A stretch of DNA of 64,000 nt from CADCTP01 sp963849885 (GTDB taxonomy: Bacteria > Actinomycetota > Actinomycetes > Mycobacteriales > CADCTP01). The notes beneath the pieces were generated by a model. It had not been told where the DNA came from. It did no database searches and saw nothing but the letters and a program-made list of their open reading frames with translations. Position numbers and translations under genes: made by a program. The first letter of the stretch is position 1. The number at the start of each line of letters is the position of its first letter. This document shows, piece after piece, positions 26,634 to 35,006 of this stretch. Location: contig CAWKIV010000013.1 in NCBI GenBank assembly GCA_963849885.1, positions 62,001 through 126,000 of the forward strand. Direction: 5' to 3'.

Positions 26634-27695
26634 TTAGAGGAGGGTGAGCGCTTCGGCGTAGTGGCAGGCGCTCGGGTGCCCGTTGCCCCGGTCGATCAGC
26701 GGCGGGTCCTCGTTGATGCACTTCTCCCGCTGGTCGTCGGTCAGCTGGTTGGCGAACTTGGGGCACCGGGTCCGGAACCGGCAGCCGGACGGCGGGTTGG
26801 CCGGGCTGGGCACGTCACCGGTGAGCAGGATCCGCTGGCGGCGCCGCTCCCGGTGCGGGTCCGGGATCGGGATCGCGGACAGCAGCGCCTGCGTGTACGG
26901 GTGGGCCGGCCGCTCGAACAGGTCGTCGGTGTCGGCGAGCTCGACGATCTTGCCCAGGTACATCACCGCGACCCGGTCCGAGGTGTGCCGGACCACCGAC
27001 AGGTCGTGCGCGATGAAGAGGTAGGACAGGCCGAGCCGGTCGCGCAGGTCCTCCAGCAGGTTGACCACGCCGGCCTGGATGGACACGTCCAGCGCGGACA
27101 CCGGCTCGTCCAGGATCAGCACCTTCGGCTCCAGCGCCAGCGCGCGGGCGATGCCGATCCGCTGCCGCTGGCCGCCGGAGAACTCGTGCGGGTAGCGGTT
27201 GTTGTGCTCCGGGTTGAGCCCGACGATCTCCAGCAGCTCGTTGACCCGCTCGCGCAGCTGCGCCTTGGGCACCACCTTGTGGATGATCAACGGCTCGCCG
27301 ACGATGTCGAGCACCGGCAGCCGCGGGTTGAGCGACGCGTACGGGTCCTGGAAGACGATCTGGATCTCGCGGCGCAGCGGCCGCATCTTGGCCCGGTTGA
27401 GGTTGGTGAGCTCCCGGCCGTTGTACTTCACCGAGCCGCCGGTGGCCGGCTGCAGGTTGAGGATCGCCCGGCCGGTGGTCGACTTGCCGCAGCCGGACTC
27501 GCCGACCAGCCCGAGCGTCTCGCCCGGGTAGAGGTCGAGGTCGATGCCGTCGACGGCCTTGATCTGGCCGACCGTGCGCCGGATCAGCCCGCCGCCCTTG
27601 ATCGGGAAGTACTTCTCCAACCCGCGCACGGTGAGCACCGGCTCGGAGTCGACCGATCGCTGCCGCTCCGGGGCGGCAGTCGTGGCGCCGGTCAT
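26634..27695 (-). CDS. oppF: Oligopeptide ABC transporter ATP-binding protein (OppF type)
   Basis: 353-residue ATPase. Walker A GLVGESGCGKSTTGR, Q-loop VFQDPYASLNPR, signature EFSGGQRQRIGIARAL, Walker B VLILDEPVSALDVS, H-loop FIAHDLSVVRHTSDR. The C-terminal oligo/dipeptide transporter domain carries the Cys cluster GCRFRTRCP...CHY, which in this family can bind an iron-sulfur cluster. Its ATG overlaps the OppD-type gene by four bases. Last gene of the five-gene operon. Confidence 0.93.
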   Translation of the reverse strand: MTGATTAAPERQRSVDSEPVLTVRGLEKYFPIKGGGLIRRTVGQIKAVDGIDLDLYPGETLGLVGESGCGKSTTGRAILNLQPATGGSVKYNGRELTNLNRAKMRPLRREIQIVFQDPYASLNPRLPVLDIVGEPLIIHKVVPKAQLRERVNELLEIVGLNPEHNNRYPHEFSGGQRQRIGIARALALEPKVLILDEPVSALDVSIQAGVVNLLEDLRDRLGLSYLFIAHDLSVVRHTSDRVAVMYLGKIVELADTDDLFERPAHPYTQALLSAIPIPDPHRERRRQRILLTGDVPSPANPPSGCRFRTRCPKFANQLTDDQREKCINEDPPLIDRGNGHPSACHYAEALTLL

Positions 27696-28942
27696 GCGCG
27701 CTCCTCGGGGTCGCGGTGGACCTCCACCGGGCGGAGGGGTTCGAGGTCGGCGTCGTCCTCGAGGCCGGGGATCGGCGGTGGCTCGACCGGCACCCCCTCG
27801 GCCGCGGCCTCGTCCCCGAGGCCCTGCTCGGACAGCGCCGACTCGCCGACCGCCGACGCGGCCGCCAGGGTCGTGTCGCTGGAGTCGGTGGAGAAGATGT
27901 CCTCGGCCGCGATGTCCGCCTCGGCCAGCTCGTTGACCCGGATGCAGGCCGCGGTGTGCGCGGGGCCGTCGACCTCGTAGAGGTCGGGCTCCCGCTCGTC
28001 GCACTTCGCGTAGTGCAGCGGGCAGCGCGGCCCGAACGGGCAGCCCGGCGGCGGGTTGATCAGCGACGGCGGGGCGCCCTTGATCGGGATCAGCCGCTGC
28101 CGGTCACCGGCGTCGACCCGCGGCATCGAGCCGAGCAGACCGATCGAGTACGGCATCTTGGGGCGGTAGAAGACGTCGTCGACGGTGCCCTTCTCGACCG
28201 CGCGCCCGGCATACATCACCAGCACCCGGTCGACCATCCCGGCGACCACGCCGAGGTCGTGGGTGATCAGCACGGTGGCGGCACCGGTCTCGTCCTGCGC
28301 GGTCTTGAGCACCTCGAGCACCTGCGCCTGCACGGTCACGTCCAGCGCGGTGGTCGGCTCGTCGGCGATGATCACCTCGGGCTGGTTGGCGATCGCGATC
28401 GCGATGACCACCCGCTGCCGCATGCCGCCGGAGAACTCGTGCGGGTAGGCGTCCACCCGGCTCTCCGCGTTGGGGATGCCGACCAGCTTGAGCAGGTCGA
28501 CCGCGCGGGCCTTGGTCGCCGCCCGGGACAGCGACTTGTCGTGCTGGCGGACCGTCTCGGCGATCTGGTTGCCGATCTTGTAGACCGGGTCCAGCGAGGT
28601 CATCGGGTCCTGGAAGATCATCGCGACGGCCTTGCCCCGGACCGCGGACATCTCTACGTCCTTCAGACCGAGCAGCTCGCGGCCGCGGAACTTGACCGAC
28701 CCGGTGATGTTCGCCGAGGTGGGCAGCAGGCCCATCACCGCCATCGAGGTGACGGACTTGCCCGAGCCGGACTCGCCGACGATGCCGAGCACCTCGCCCC
28801 GCCGCAGGGAGAAGCTGACCCCGCGCACCGCGTGGACGACCCCGTCGTCGGTCGGGAAGCGGACGTTGAGGTCGTCCACGTCGAGCACCACGTCGGTGCT
28901 GGCGGGCCGCGGCTCTGCGGCCGGGTCGGTCAGGGTCGCCAT
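27692..28942 (-). CDS. oppD: Oligopeptide ABC transporter ATP-binding protein (OppD type)
   Basis: 416-residue ATPase. Walker A GIVGESGSGKSVTSM, Q-loop IFQDPMTSLDPVYK, signature EFSGGMRQRVVIAIAI, Walker B VIIADEPTTALDVT, H-loop LITHDLGVVAGMVDR, and the C-terminal Cys cluster (CPFGPRCPLHYAKC). An acidic tail of about 90 residues (rich in Glu, Ala, Ser) extends past the usual family end. It pairs with the OppF-type subunit and has 4-base coupling to it. Confidence 0.93.
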   Translation of the reverse strand: MATLTDPAAEPRPASTDVVLDVDDLNVRFPTDDGVVHAVRGVSFSLRRGEVLGIVGESGSGKSVTSMAVMGLLPTSANITGSVKFRGRELLGLKDVEMSAVRGKAVAMIFQDPMTSLDPVYKIGNQIAETVRQHDKSLSRAATKARAVDLLKLVGIPNAESRVDAYPHEFSGGMRQRVVIAIAIANQPEVIIADEPTTALDVTVQAQVLEVLKTAQDETGAATVLITHDLGVVAGMVDRVLVMYAGRAVEKGTVDDVFYRPKMPYSIGLLGSMPRVDAGDRQRLIPIKGAPPSLINPPPGCPFGPRCPLHYAKCDEREPDLYEVDGPAHTAACIRVNELAEADIAAEDIFSTDSSDTTLAAASAVGESALSEQGLGDEAAAEGVPVEPPPIPGLEDDADLEPLRPVEVHRDPEERA

Positions 28943-28996
28943 GGTGCTCCGCTTCAGGGATCCAGGGGACAGGGACGGGCGGCCGGCTCGGCGGCG

Positions 28997-29935
28997 TCAG
29001 GCCCGCACTCGGTTGGCCGACGGGTCGAAGGCGTCTCGGATGCCGTCGCCGATGAGGTTGATCGAGAGCACGATCGCCAGGATCGCCAGGCCCGGGAAGT
29101 AGAACAGCCAGGGCCGGCTCTCCGCGGCGGCGGCGCCTTCGGCGACCAGCCGGCCGAGCGAGGTGTCCGAGCCCTGGACGCCGTAGCCGAGGAAGCTCAG
29201 CGCCGCCTCGGTGATCACTGCGAGCGCGGTGCCCAGCGTCGCCCAGACGATGATCTGGCCCAGCGAGTTGGGCACCAGGTGTTTGGTGATGATGCGCCGG
29301 TTGGACGCGCCGAGCGCGTGCGCAGCCTCCACGTACTCCTTCTCGCGCAGTGACAGGAACTGGCTGCGCACGATCCGGGCCAGGTCCATCCAGCCGAACA
29401 GCGCGATGAACAGCGCGATGCCGGCCGGGGAGCGGGCCTCCGGGTAGTTGGCCGCGATCACGATGATGAGGACCAGCACCGGCACGGTGAGGATGACGTC
29501 CACGATCCGCATCAGGACGTTGTCCACGTAGCGCCCGAAGTAGCCGGCGAGCGCGCCGATCAGCACGCCGAGCAGGCCGGCGATGAGGACGAAGGTGAAG
29601 CTGATGAAGGTGGAGCGCTGGATGCCCCGCATCATCAGCGCCAGCAGGTCACGGCCGATGGTGTCGGTGCCGAGCGGGTGGCCGTTGGTGCCGGGACCGG
29701 CCGACAGCGAGTTGCCGTCCTGCTCGTCGAAGCTCCAGCCGTAGAACAGCGGTCCGGCGAAGGCGATCAGCAGCATGATCGAGTAGAAGATCAACGCGCC
29801 GACCGCCAGCCGGTTGTGCAGGAAGCGCCGCAGCGCCTGCTGCATCTGGCTGCGGGACCGGACCGTGAACTCGCGCTCGACGGGCGCCTCGGTGATCGGC
29901 GGCGCGGTGTCGATCTGCTGGGGGATCGTTGTCAT
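28997..29935 (-). CDS. oppC: Oligopeptide ABC transporter permease (OppC type)
   Basis: 312 residues. A cytoplasmic N-terminal tail is followed by six predicted membrane helices; the first is LAVGALIFYSIMLLIAFAGP. The OppC-type extracellular segment contains GTNGHPLGTDTIGRDLLALM. The coupling helix with the EAA motif is EYVEAAHALGASNRRIITKH. Together with the OppB-type subunit it forms the membrane pore. It lies 54 bases upstream of the OppD-type gene in the same operon. Confidence 0.92.
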   Translation of the reverse strand: MTTIPQQIDTAPPITEAPVEREFTVRSRSQMQQALRRFLHNRLAVGALIFYSIMLLIAFAGPLFYGWSFDEQDGNSLSAGPGTNGHPLGTDTIGRDLLALMMRGIQRSTFISFTFVLIAGLLGVLIGALAGYFGRYVDNVLMRIVDVILTVPVLVLIIVIAANYPEARSPAGIALFIALFGWMDLARIVRSQFLSLREKEYVEAAHALGASNRRIITKHLVPNSLGQIIVWATLGTALAVITEAALSFLGYGVQGSDTSLGRLVAEGAAAAESRPWLFYFPGLAILAIVLSINLIGDGIRDAFDPSANRVRA

Positions 29936-29959
29936 GGCGGCCTCGTTCCTCGACGGCGG

Positions 29960-30949
29960 TCAGCTCAGCCGGATGCGGGGGTCCAGCACCGCGTACATCA
30001 AGTCTGCGATGAGGTTGAACAGCACGACGAAGAACGCCGAGACGATCAGCCAGCCCAGCACCACGTTGAGGTCCTGTTGACCCAACCCGTCCTGGGTGAA
30101 GTAGCGACCCATCCCGTTCCAGTTGAAGACCGTCTCGGTGATGATCGCGCCGCCGAAGATGGCACCCACGCCGATCGCGACCACGGTGGTCAGCGGGATC
30201 AACGCGTTGCGCAGCCCGTGCTTGATCAGCACGCGCCGCCACGGGACACCCTTGGCCCGCGCGAACCGCATGTACTCCGAGCTCATCACGTCGAGCATCG
30301 ACGCGCGCTGGAACCGGCTCCAGGCCGCGTACGTGATGCCGGTCAGCGCGAGCGTCGGCAGCACGAGGTGACCGAGCCGGTCCTTCCACAGCTCCCAGCC
30401 GCTCGCGTACAGCGACAGGCCGGGTGACTCCTCACCCTGCGTGTAGAGCACCGTCTGGCCGACCAGCTCGTTGAACCGGATCGCGACGAACTCCTTGAGC
30501 AGCACCGCGAACCAGAAGATCGGCAGCGCGATCAGCATGTACGAGATGATCGTCGCCACGTAGTCGGAGATCTTGTTCTTCCGGACCGCCGTGTAGACCC
30601 CGACGATGATCGCCAGCAGGATCGACAGGACCATCGCGGCGATCACCATCCGGGCGGTGACGCCGAGCCGGACCCACAGCGTGGGGCCGACCGGGTTGCC
30701 GGCGATGTTGTTGCCGAAGTCCCCCTGCACGACCCCGGTCAGCCAGTCCCAGTAGCGCTGCAGGACCGGCTGGTCCAGGCCCAGCTCCGCCCGCTTCTGG
30801 GCGAAGAACTCGGGGCCGGGCGGAGGCTGCCGCGTCCGGTACTGCGCGAGCGGGTCGACCGTCGAGGCGACCAGCACGAAGACCAGGGCTGAGCTGGCCA
30901 GCAGCACCAGAGCCGACGCGATGAGGCGTCGAACGGTGTACAGCAGCAT
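29960..30949 (-). CDS. oppB: Oligopeptide ABC transporter permease (OppB type)
   Basis: 329 residues with an N-terminal helix (LIASALVLLASSALVFVLVA), the GLDQPVLQRYWDWLTGVVQG-type periplasmic loop and further helices. The EAA coupling motif is SEYMRFARAKGVPWRRVLIK. I prefer the ATG at 30949, which has AAGGTGA about five bases upstream; a GTG three codons earlier lies inside that site. It lies downstream of the hairpin that separates it from the binding-protein gene. Confidence 0.9.
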   Translation of the reverse strand: MLLYTVRRLIASALVLLASSALVFVLVASTVDPLAQYRTRQPPPGPEFFAQKRAELGLDQPVLQRYWDWLTGVVQGDFGNNIAGNPVGPTLWVRLGVTARMVIAAMVLSILLAIIVGVYTAVRKNKISDYVATIISYMLIALPIFWFAVLLKEFVAIRFNELVGQTVLYTQGEESPGLSLYASGWELWKDRLGHLVLPTLALTGITYAAWSRFQRASMLDVMSSEYMRFARAKGVPWRRVLIKHGLRNALIPLTTVVAIGVGAIFGGAIITETVFNWNGMGRYFTQDGLGQQDLNVVLGWLIVSAFFVVLFNLIADLMYAVLDPRIRLS

Positions 30950-31008
30950 GAGCGTCACCTTACGCTGCGGGGTCGCCCGGCGGGGAGACGGAACGGCTGG
31001 GAGAGAAG

Positions 31009-31045
31009 CGGCCTCCCGGGACAGGGTCCCCGTCCCGGGAGGCCG
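31009..31045 (-). terminator. Intra-operon hairpin after the peptide-binding-protein gene
   Basis: A perfect 14-bp stem (CGGCCTCCCGGGAC at 31009-31022 with its complement at 31032-31045), nine-base loop, followed on the minus strand by a pyrimidine-rich stretch (CTTCTCTCCC). It lies between the binding-protein stop and the first permease. It probably lowers readthrough or stabilises the upstream message so the binding protein is made in excess. Confidence 0.7.
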
Positions 31046-31081
31046 TCTAACTACGTGCGCGCGATCAGCCTTGCGGCCGGG

Positions 31082-32797
31082 TCACGCCTTGCGGGCGAAC
31101 TTCGTCGCGTCCCACAGCGGACCGGCGTTGGTCGCGTTCTCCTCGATGCCGGTGTAGTTGCTGTTGTAGGCGATGAAGGTCGGCTTCTGGTACAGCGGGA
31201 CGGTGTACAGGTCCTCCCACAGCAGCGTGTCGATCTGGTTGCCGAGCTCCTTGACCTTGTTCTGGTCGGTCGCCGCGTTGATCTGCGGGAAGAGCGCGTC
31301 CACCTTCGGGTTGCCGGCCCGGCTGTAGTTCTGGCCGATGTTGTCACCCTGGGGGGTCTCGTAGATCGACTGGTTGCCGGACACGTACGGCGCACTCACC
31401 CAGGCGAAGAGGGCGATCTGGAACTGGCCGCCCTCCAGGCTCCGCGGCTTCTCCTTGCCGGCGAAGATGTCCGGGTTGAGGAACTTCTTGATCTCGATGC
31501 CGGCGCCCTTGAGCTGCTGGGCCATGACGTCGATCGAGTTCTCCCGGAGCGGGTTGGCCTGCGTGGTCATCATCTCGAACGACAGCCGCTGGCCGCCCTT
31601 CGCGTAGATGCCGTCGGCGCCCTTCTGGTAGCCCAGGCTCTCGATCAGCTGCTGCGCCTTCGCGACGTCCGGCTTGTCGTACTGGCCACCGCTGGTGTCC
31701 TCGTACTCGGGCTGGTTGTTCACGAAGTAGCGGTTGTTGAGCACCTGCGCGCGGTTGTCGAACTGGCCGACCGTCTTGGCGACGAGGTCCTGCCGGTCCA
31801 GCGCGAGGGTGATCGCCTGTCGGATCTTGAATTCCTTGAGCTGCTCGTCCGTGGTGTTGAAGTCGATGTGCTCGAAGGACAGGCCGAAGTTGGTCTTGCT
31901 GGTGATGGTCGGCTCGAGGTCCTTGATGTTCTTGACCAGGTCGAGCTGCGGCTGCGGGTAGATCATCTGGACTTCGTTGTTCCGCAGCGCCTTGACCGAC
32001 ACGCCGGGCTCGTTGCCGATGCCCTGCAGGATGATCCGGTCCAGCTTCGGCTTCTCACCCCAGAACTTCTCGTTCCGGGACAGCACGGCCGTCTTCTTGT
32101 TGACGTCGATGCCGGCCTTGTCGAGCAGGAACGGACCGCTCGCGACCGGCACGCCCTCGGCGGCGAGCCAGCCCTTCTTGACCACGGCGCAGTTGGCCAC
32201 CGGGTCGCCCTTGTCCATGACGTGCTGCGGGTACAGGGTGAACAGCGACTTCCAGTCCGAGAACGGCTTCGCGTAGGTCACCGTGACGGTCTTGTCGTTG
32301 TCCGCGCCCTCGACCGACTCGATCTGGTCGTAGCCGGTCGTGCTGATCAGGTCGGCGCAGCCGCCGGCCTTCGGGTCGCCGCTCTTCTGCAGCTCCCAGG
32401 TGAACTTGAAGTCCTTGGCGTCGATCGGGTCGCCGTCGCTCCACACCGCGGCCGGGTTGACCTTGTAGGTGACGACCTGCTTGGTGCCGGTCGTCTGGGT
32501 GGTCGGCTCACCGACGACGAGGTCGGTGTCCGGCTTGATGGTGAAGTCCGGGTACGTCCGGAACGGCGCGAGCAGCACGCGGATCTCCGCGTACGCCGTC
32601 GCCACCGAGTTGCCCGCGGCGATCGACGGGAACCAGTTCTCCGGGAACGCCGTCTCGAAGCCGTACACCAGCTGGCCGCCGGTCACGCCCTCGGTGCCAC
32701 CGCCGCCACCACCGTCGTTGTCATCGCCACCGCAAGCAGCGGCGGTCATCGCGATGACAACCGCCGGCGCGATGAGCGCCGCTCTCCTCAACTTCAC
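31082..32797 (-). CDS. oppA: Oligopeptide ABC transporter substrate-binding lipoprotein
   Basis: 571-residue SBP_bac_5 family protein. The signal peptide (APAVVIAMTAAAC) ends in a lipobox Cys followed by GGDDNDGGGGGGTEG, a flexible linker. The body shows LAPFRTYPDFTIKPDTDLV, AAVWSDGDPIDAKDFKFTW and FKIRQAITLALDRQDLV, standard features of peptide-binding proteins. The GTG at 32797 has GGAGGAGG about ten bases upstream. The locus (typA, this transporter, mshB) resembles the Streptomyces oligopeptide-transporter region near mshB, so a developmental or peptide-uptake role is possible. Confidence 0.92.
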   Translation of the reverse strand: MKLRRAALIAPAVVIAMTAAACGGDDNDGGGGGGTEGVTGGQLVYGFETAFPENWFPSIAAGNSVATAYAEIRVLLAPFRTYPDFTIKPDTDLVVGEPTTQTTGTKQVVTYKVNPAAVWSDGDPIDAKDFKFTWELQKSGDPKAGGCADLISTTGYDQIESVEGADNDKTVTVTYAKPFSDWKSLFTLYPQHVMDKGDPVANCAVVKKGWLAAEGVPVASGPFLLDKAGIDVNKKTAVLSRNEKFWGEKPKLDRIILQGIGNEPGVSVKALRNNEVQMIYPQPQLDLVKNIKDLEPTITSKTNFGLSFEHIDFNTTDEQLKEFKIRQAITLALDRQDLVAKTVGQFDNRAQVLNNRYFVNNQPEYEDTSGGQYDKPDVAKAQQLIESLGYQKGADGIYAKGGQRLSFEMMTTQANPLRENSIDVMAQQLKGAGIEIKKFLNPDIFAGKEKPRSLEGGQFQIALFAWVSAPYVSGNQSIYETPQGDNIGQNYSRAGNPKVDALFPQINAATDQNKVKELGNQIDTLLWEDLYTVPLYQKPTFIAYNSNYTGIEENATNAGPLWDATKFARKA

Positions 32798-32865
32798 GAT
32801 CTCTGCGCCTCCTCCGTCCCGCGATGCGCGGGAGCACACCGGACCCGGCGGGGTGCCGCCAGACC

Positions 32866-32902
32866 CTGGCGACACTAGCCACGGGGGTCCGAAGTCATCA
32901 CG
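32866..32902 (-). promoter_or_regulatory. Probable promoter of the oligopeptide transporter operon
   Basis: On the minus strand a TAGTGT -10 hexamer (32877-32872) stands about 75 bases before the GTG of the binding-protein gene, leaving a leader with the ribosome site GGAGGAGG. The -35 position (TGATGA, about 17 bases further) is only a weak match. Confidence 0.4.
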
Positions 32903-33012
32903 ACCGGCCCGGCAATCGTGACCAAGGAGTGACCGAACCGTCGTGCCACCGTGCCGTCCACGCCCGGACGGGCGGACGCCCTCTAGGCCACGCGGGGCAA
33001 CCAGGACTGCAC

Positions 33013-34860
33013 TCAGTGCACACCTTTCGCGCGCCGGGCGCGCAACTTCTCCCGGTCATGACCCGAGAGAGCCACCTTGCGCAGCCGGACCGCGGCGGGC
33101 GTGACCTCCACGCACTCGTCCTCCCGGCAGAACTCCAGCGCCTGCTCCAGCGACAGCAGCCGGGGCGGGACCAGCCGCTCCAGCTCCTCCCCGGAGGAGG
33201 ACCGGACGTTGGTGAGCTTGCGCTCCTTGGTCGGGTTGACGTCCATGTCGTCGGCCCGCGCGTTCTCCCCGACGATCATGCCCTCGTACACCTCGATCCC
33301 GGGGGCGACGAACAGCGAGCCGCGCTCCTGCAGCCCGAACAGCGCGTACGAGCTGGTCAGGCCGTGCCGGTCGGCGACCAGCGAGCCGCTCGGCCGGGTG
33401 CGCAGCTCGCCGTGCCACGGCTCGTACCGCTCGAAGACGTGGTGCAGCAGCCCGGTCCCCCGGGTCTCGGTGAGGAACTCGGTGCGGAAGCCGATCAGCC
33501 CCCGGGCCGGCACCAGGTATTCCAGCCGGACCCAGCCGGTGCCGTGGTTGACCATCTGCTCCAGCCGGCCGCGGCGCAGCCCGAGCAGCTGGGTGACCAC
33601 GCCGACGTAGTCCTCCGGCACGTCGATGGTCAGCCGCTCCATCGGCTCGTGCACCTTGCCGTCGACCAGCCGGGTCACCACCTGCGGCTTGCCCACGGTC
33701 AGCTCGAAGCCCTCCCGGCGCATCAGCTCGACCAGCACCGCCAGCTGCAGCTCGCCGCGGCCCTGCACCTCCCAGGTGTCCGGCCGCTCGGTCGGCAGCA
33801 CCCGGAGCGAGACGTTGCCGACCAGCTCCGCGTCCAGCCGGCCCTTGAGCAGCCGCGCGGTGAGCTTGCTGCCGCTGCGCCCGGACAGCGGCGAGGTGTT
33901 GACGCCGACCGTCATCGCGATCGACGGCTCGTCCACCGCGAGCACCGGCAGCGGCCGCGGGTCGTCCGGGTCGGCCAGCGTCTCGCCGATGGTGATGTCC
34001 GGGATGCCGGCCACCGCGACCAGGTCGCCCGGCCCGGCCTCGTCCACCGGCTTGCGCTCCAGGCCGCTGGTCATCAGCAGCTCGCTGACCTTGACCCGCT
34101 CGACCGTGCCGTCGATGCGGCACCAGGCCGCCTGCTGGCCGCGCCGGATGGTGCCGTTGTGCACCCGGCACAGCGCCAGCCGGCCCAGGTACGGCGAGGC
34201 GTCCAGGGTGGCCACCCGGGCCTGCAGCGGCGCGCCCTCGGTGTAGGCCGGCGGCGGCACCGTGGCCACCAGCGTGTCGAAGAGCGGGCCGAGGTCCGGG
34301 CTGTCCGGGGACTCCCCGTCGGCCGGACGGGTCAGCGAGGCCCGGCCGGCCTTGGCGTGGCAGTAGACGATCGGGAACTCGATCTGCGCCTCGGTGGCCT
34401 CCAGGTCGAGGAAGAGCTCGTACGTCTCGTCCAGCACCTCGGCGATCCGGGCGTCCGGCCGGTCCACCTTGTTGACCACCAGCACCACCGGCAGCTTCGC
34501 GGCCAGCGCCTTGCGCAGCACGAACCGGGTCTGCGGCAGCGGCCCCTCGCTCGCGTCGACCAGCAGCAGCACGCCGTCCACCATCGACAGCGCCCGCTCC
34601 ACCTCGCCGCCGAAGTCGGCGTGCCCCGGCGTGTCGACGATGTTGATCGTCACCTCGCCATACCGCACCCCGGTGTTCTTGGCGAGGATCGTGATGCCCT
34701 TCTCCCGCTCGAGATCCATCGAGTCGAGCACCCGGTCGGGTTCCTCGGCATGGCTGCCGAACGCGCCGGACTGCCAGAGCATGGCGTCCACCAGCGTCGT
34801 CTTGCCGTGGTCCACGTGGGCGACGATCGCGACGTCGCGGAGATCGGTACGGGTGGGCAC
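33013..34860 (-). CDS. typA: Translational GTPase TypA/BipA
   Basis: 615-residue ribosome-associated GTPase. G1 VAHVDHGKTTLVDAM, G2 REKGITILAKN, G3 VDTPGHADFGGEVERAL, G4 VVNKVDRPDARI; then EF-G-like domains with RGELQLAVLVELMRREGFEL and the TypA-specific C-terminal part (ERGSLFVAPGIEVYEGMIV, NARADDMDVNPTKERKLTN). GTG 34860 gives the canonical MPTRTDLRDVAIV start, and TACGGT stands eight bases upstream (leaderless). A GTG eleven codons earlier (34893) is possible. The mycobacterial homologue is Rv1165. Confidence 0.95.
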   Translation of the reverse strand: MPTRTDLRDVAIVAHVDHGKTTLVDAMLWQSGAFGSHAEEPDRVLDSMDLEREKGITILAKNTGVRYGEVTINIVDTPGHADFGGEVERALSMVDGVLLLVDASEGPLPQTRFVLRKALAAKLPVVLVVNKVDRPDARIAEVLDETYELFLDLEATEAQIEFPIVYCHAKAGRASLTRPADGESPDSPDLGPLFDTLVATVPPPAYTEGAPLQARVATLDASPYLGRLALCRVHNGTIRRGQQAAWCRIDGTVERVKVSELLMTSGLERKPVDEAGPGDLVAVAGIPDITIGETLADPDDPRPLPVLAVDEPSIAMTVGVNTSPLSGRSGSKLTARLLKGRLDAELVGNVSLRVLPTERPDTWEVQGRGELQLAVLVELMRREGFELTVGKPQVVTRLVDGKVHEPMERLTIDVPEDYVGVVTQLLGLRRGRLEQMVNHGTGWVRLEYLVPARGLIGFRTEFLTETRGTGLLHHVFERYEPWHGELRTRPSGSLVADRHGLTSSYALFGLQERGSLFVAPGIEVYEGMIVGENARADDMDVNPTKERKLTNVRSSSGEELERLVPPRLLSLEQALEFCREDECVEVTPAAVRLRKVALSGHDREKLRARRAKGVH

Positions 34861-35006
34861 GACGCCCCACCGTACCCGGGTGGCACGATTCACACGCCCG
34901 TGACCCGGCGTGCGGGCCGGTGTGGGCGGAGAATACTGTGCAGCGTCCTGCGGGCGACCCGGCGCCGGCCGAGGTCCCGTCGCGACACCTCACCGTGGAG
35001 ATCCTG

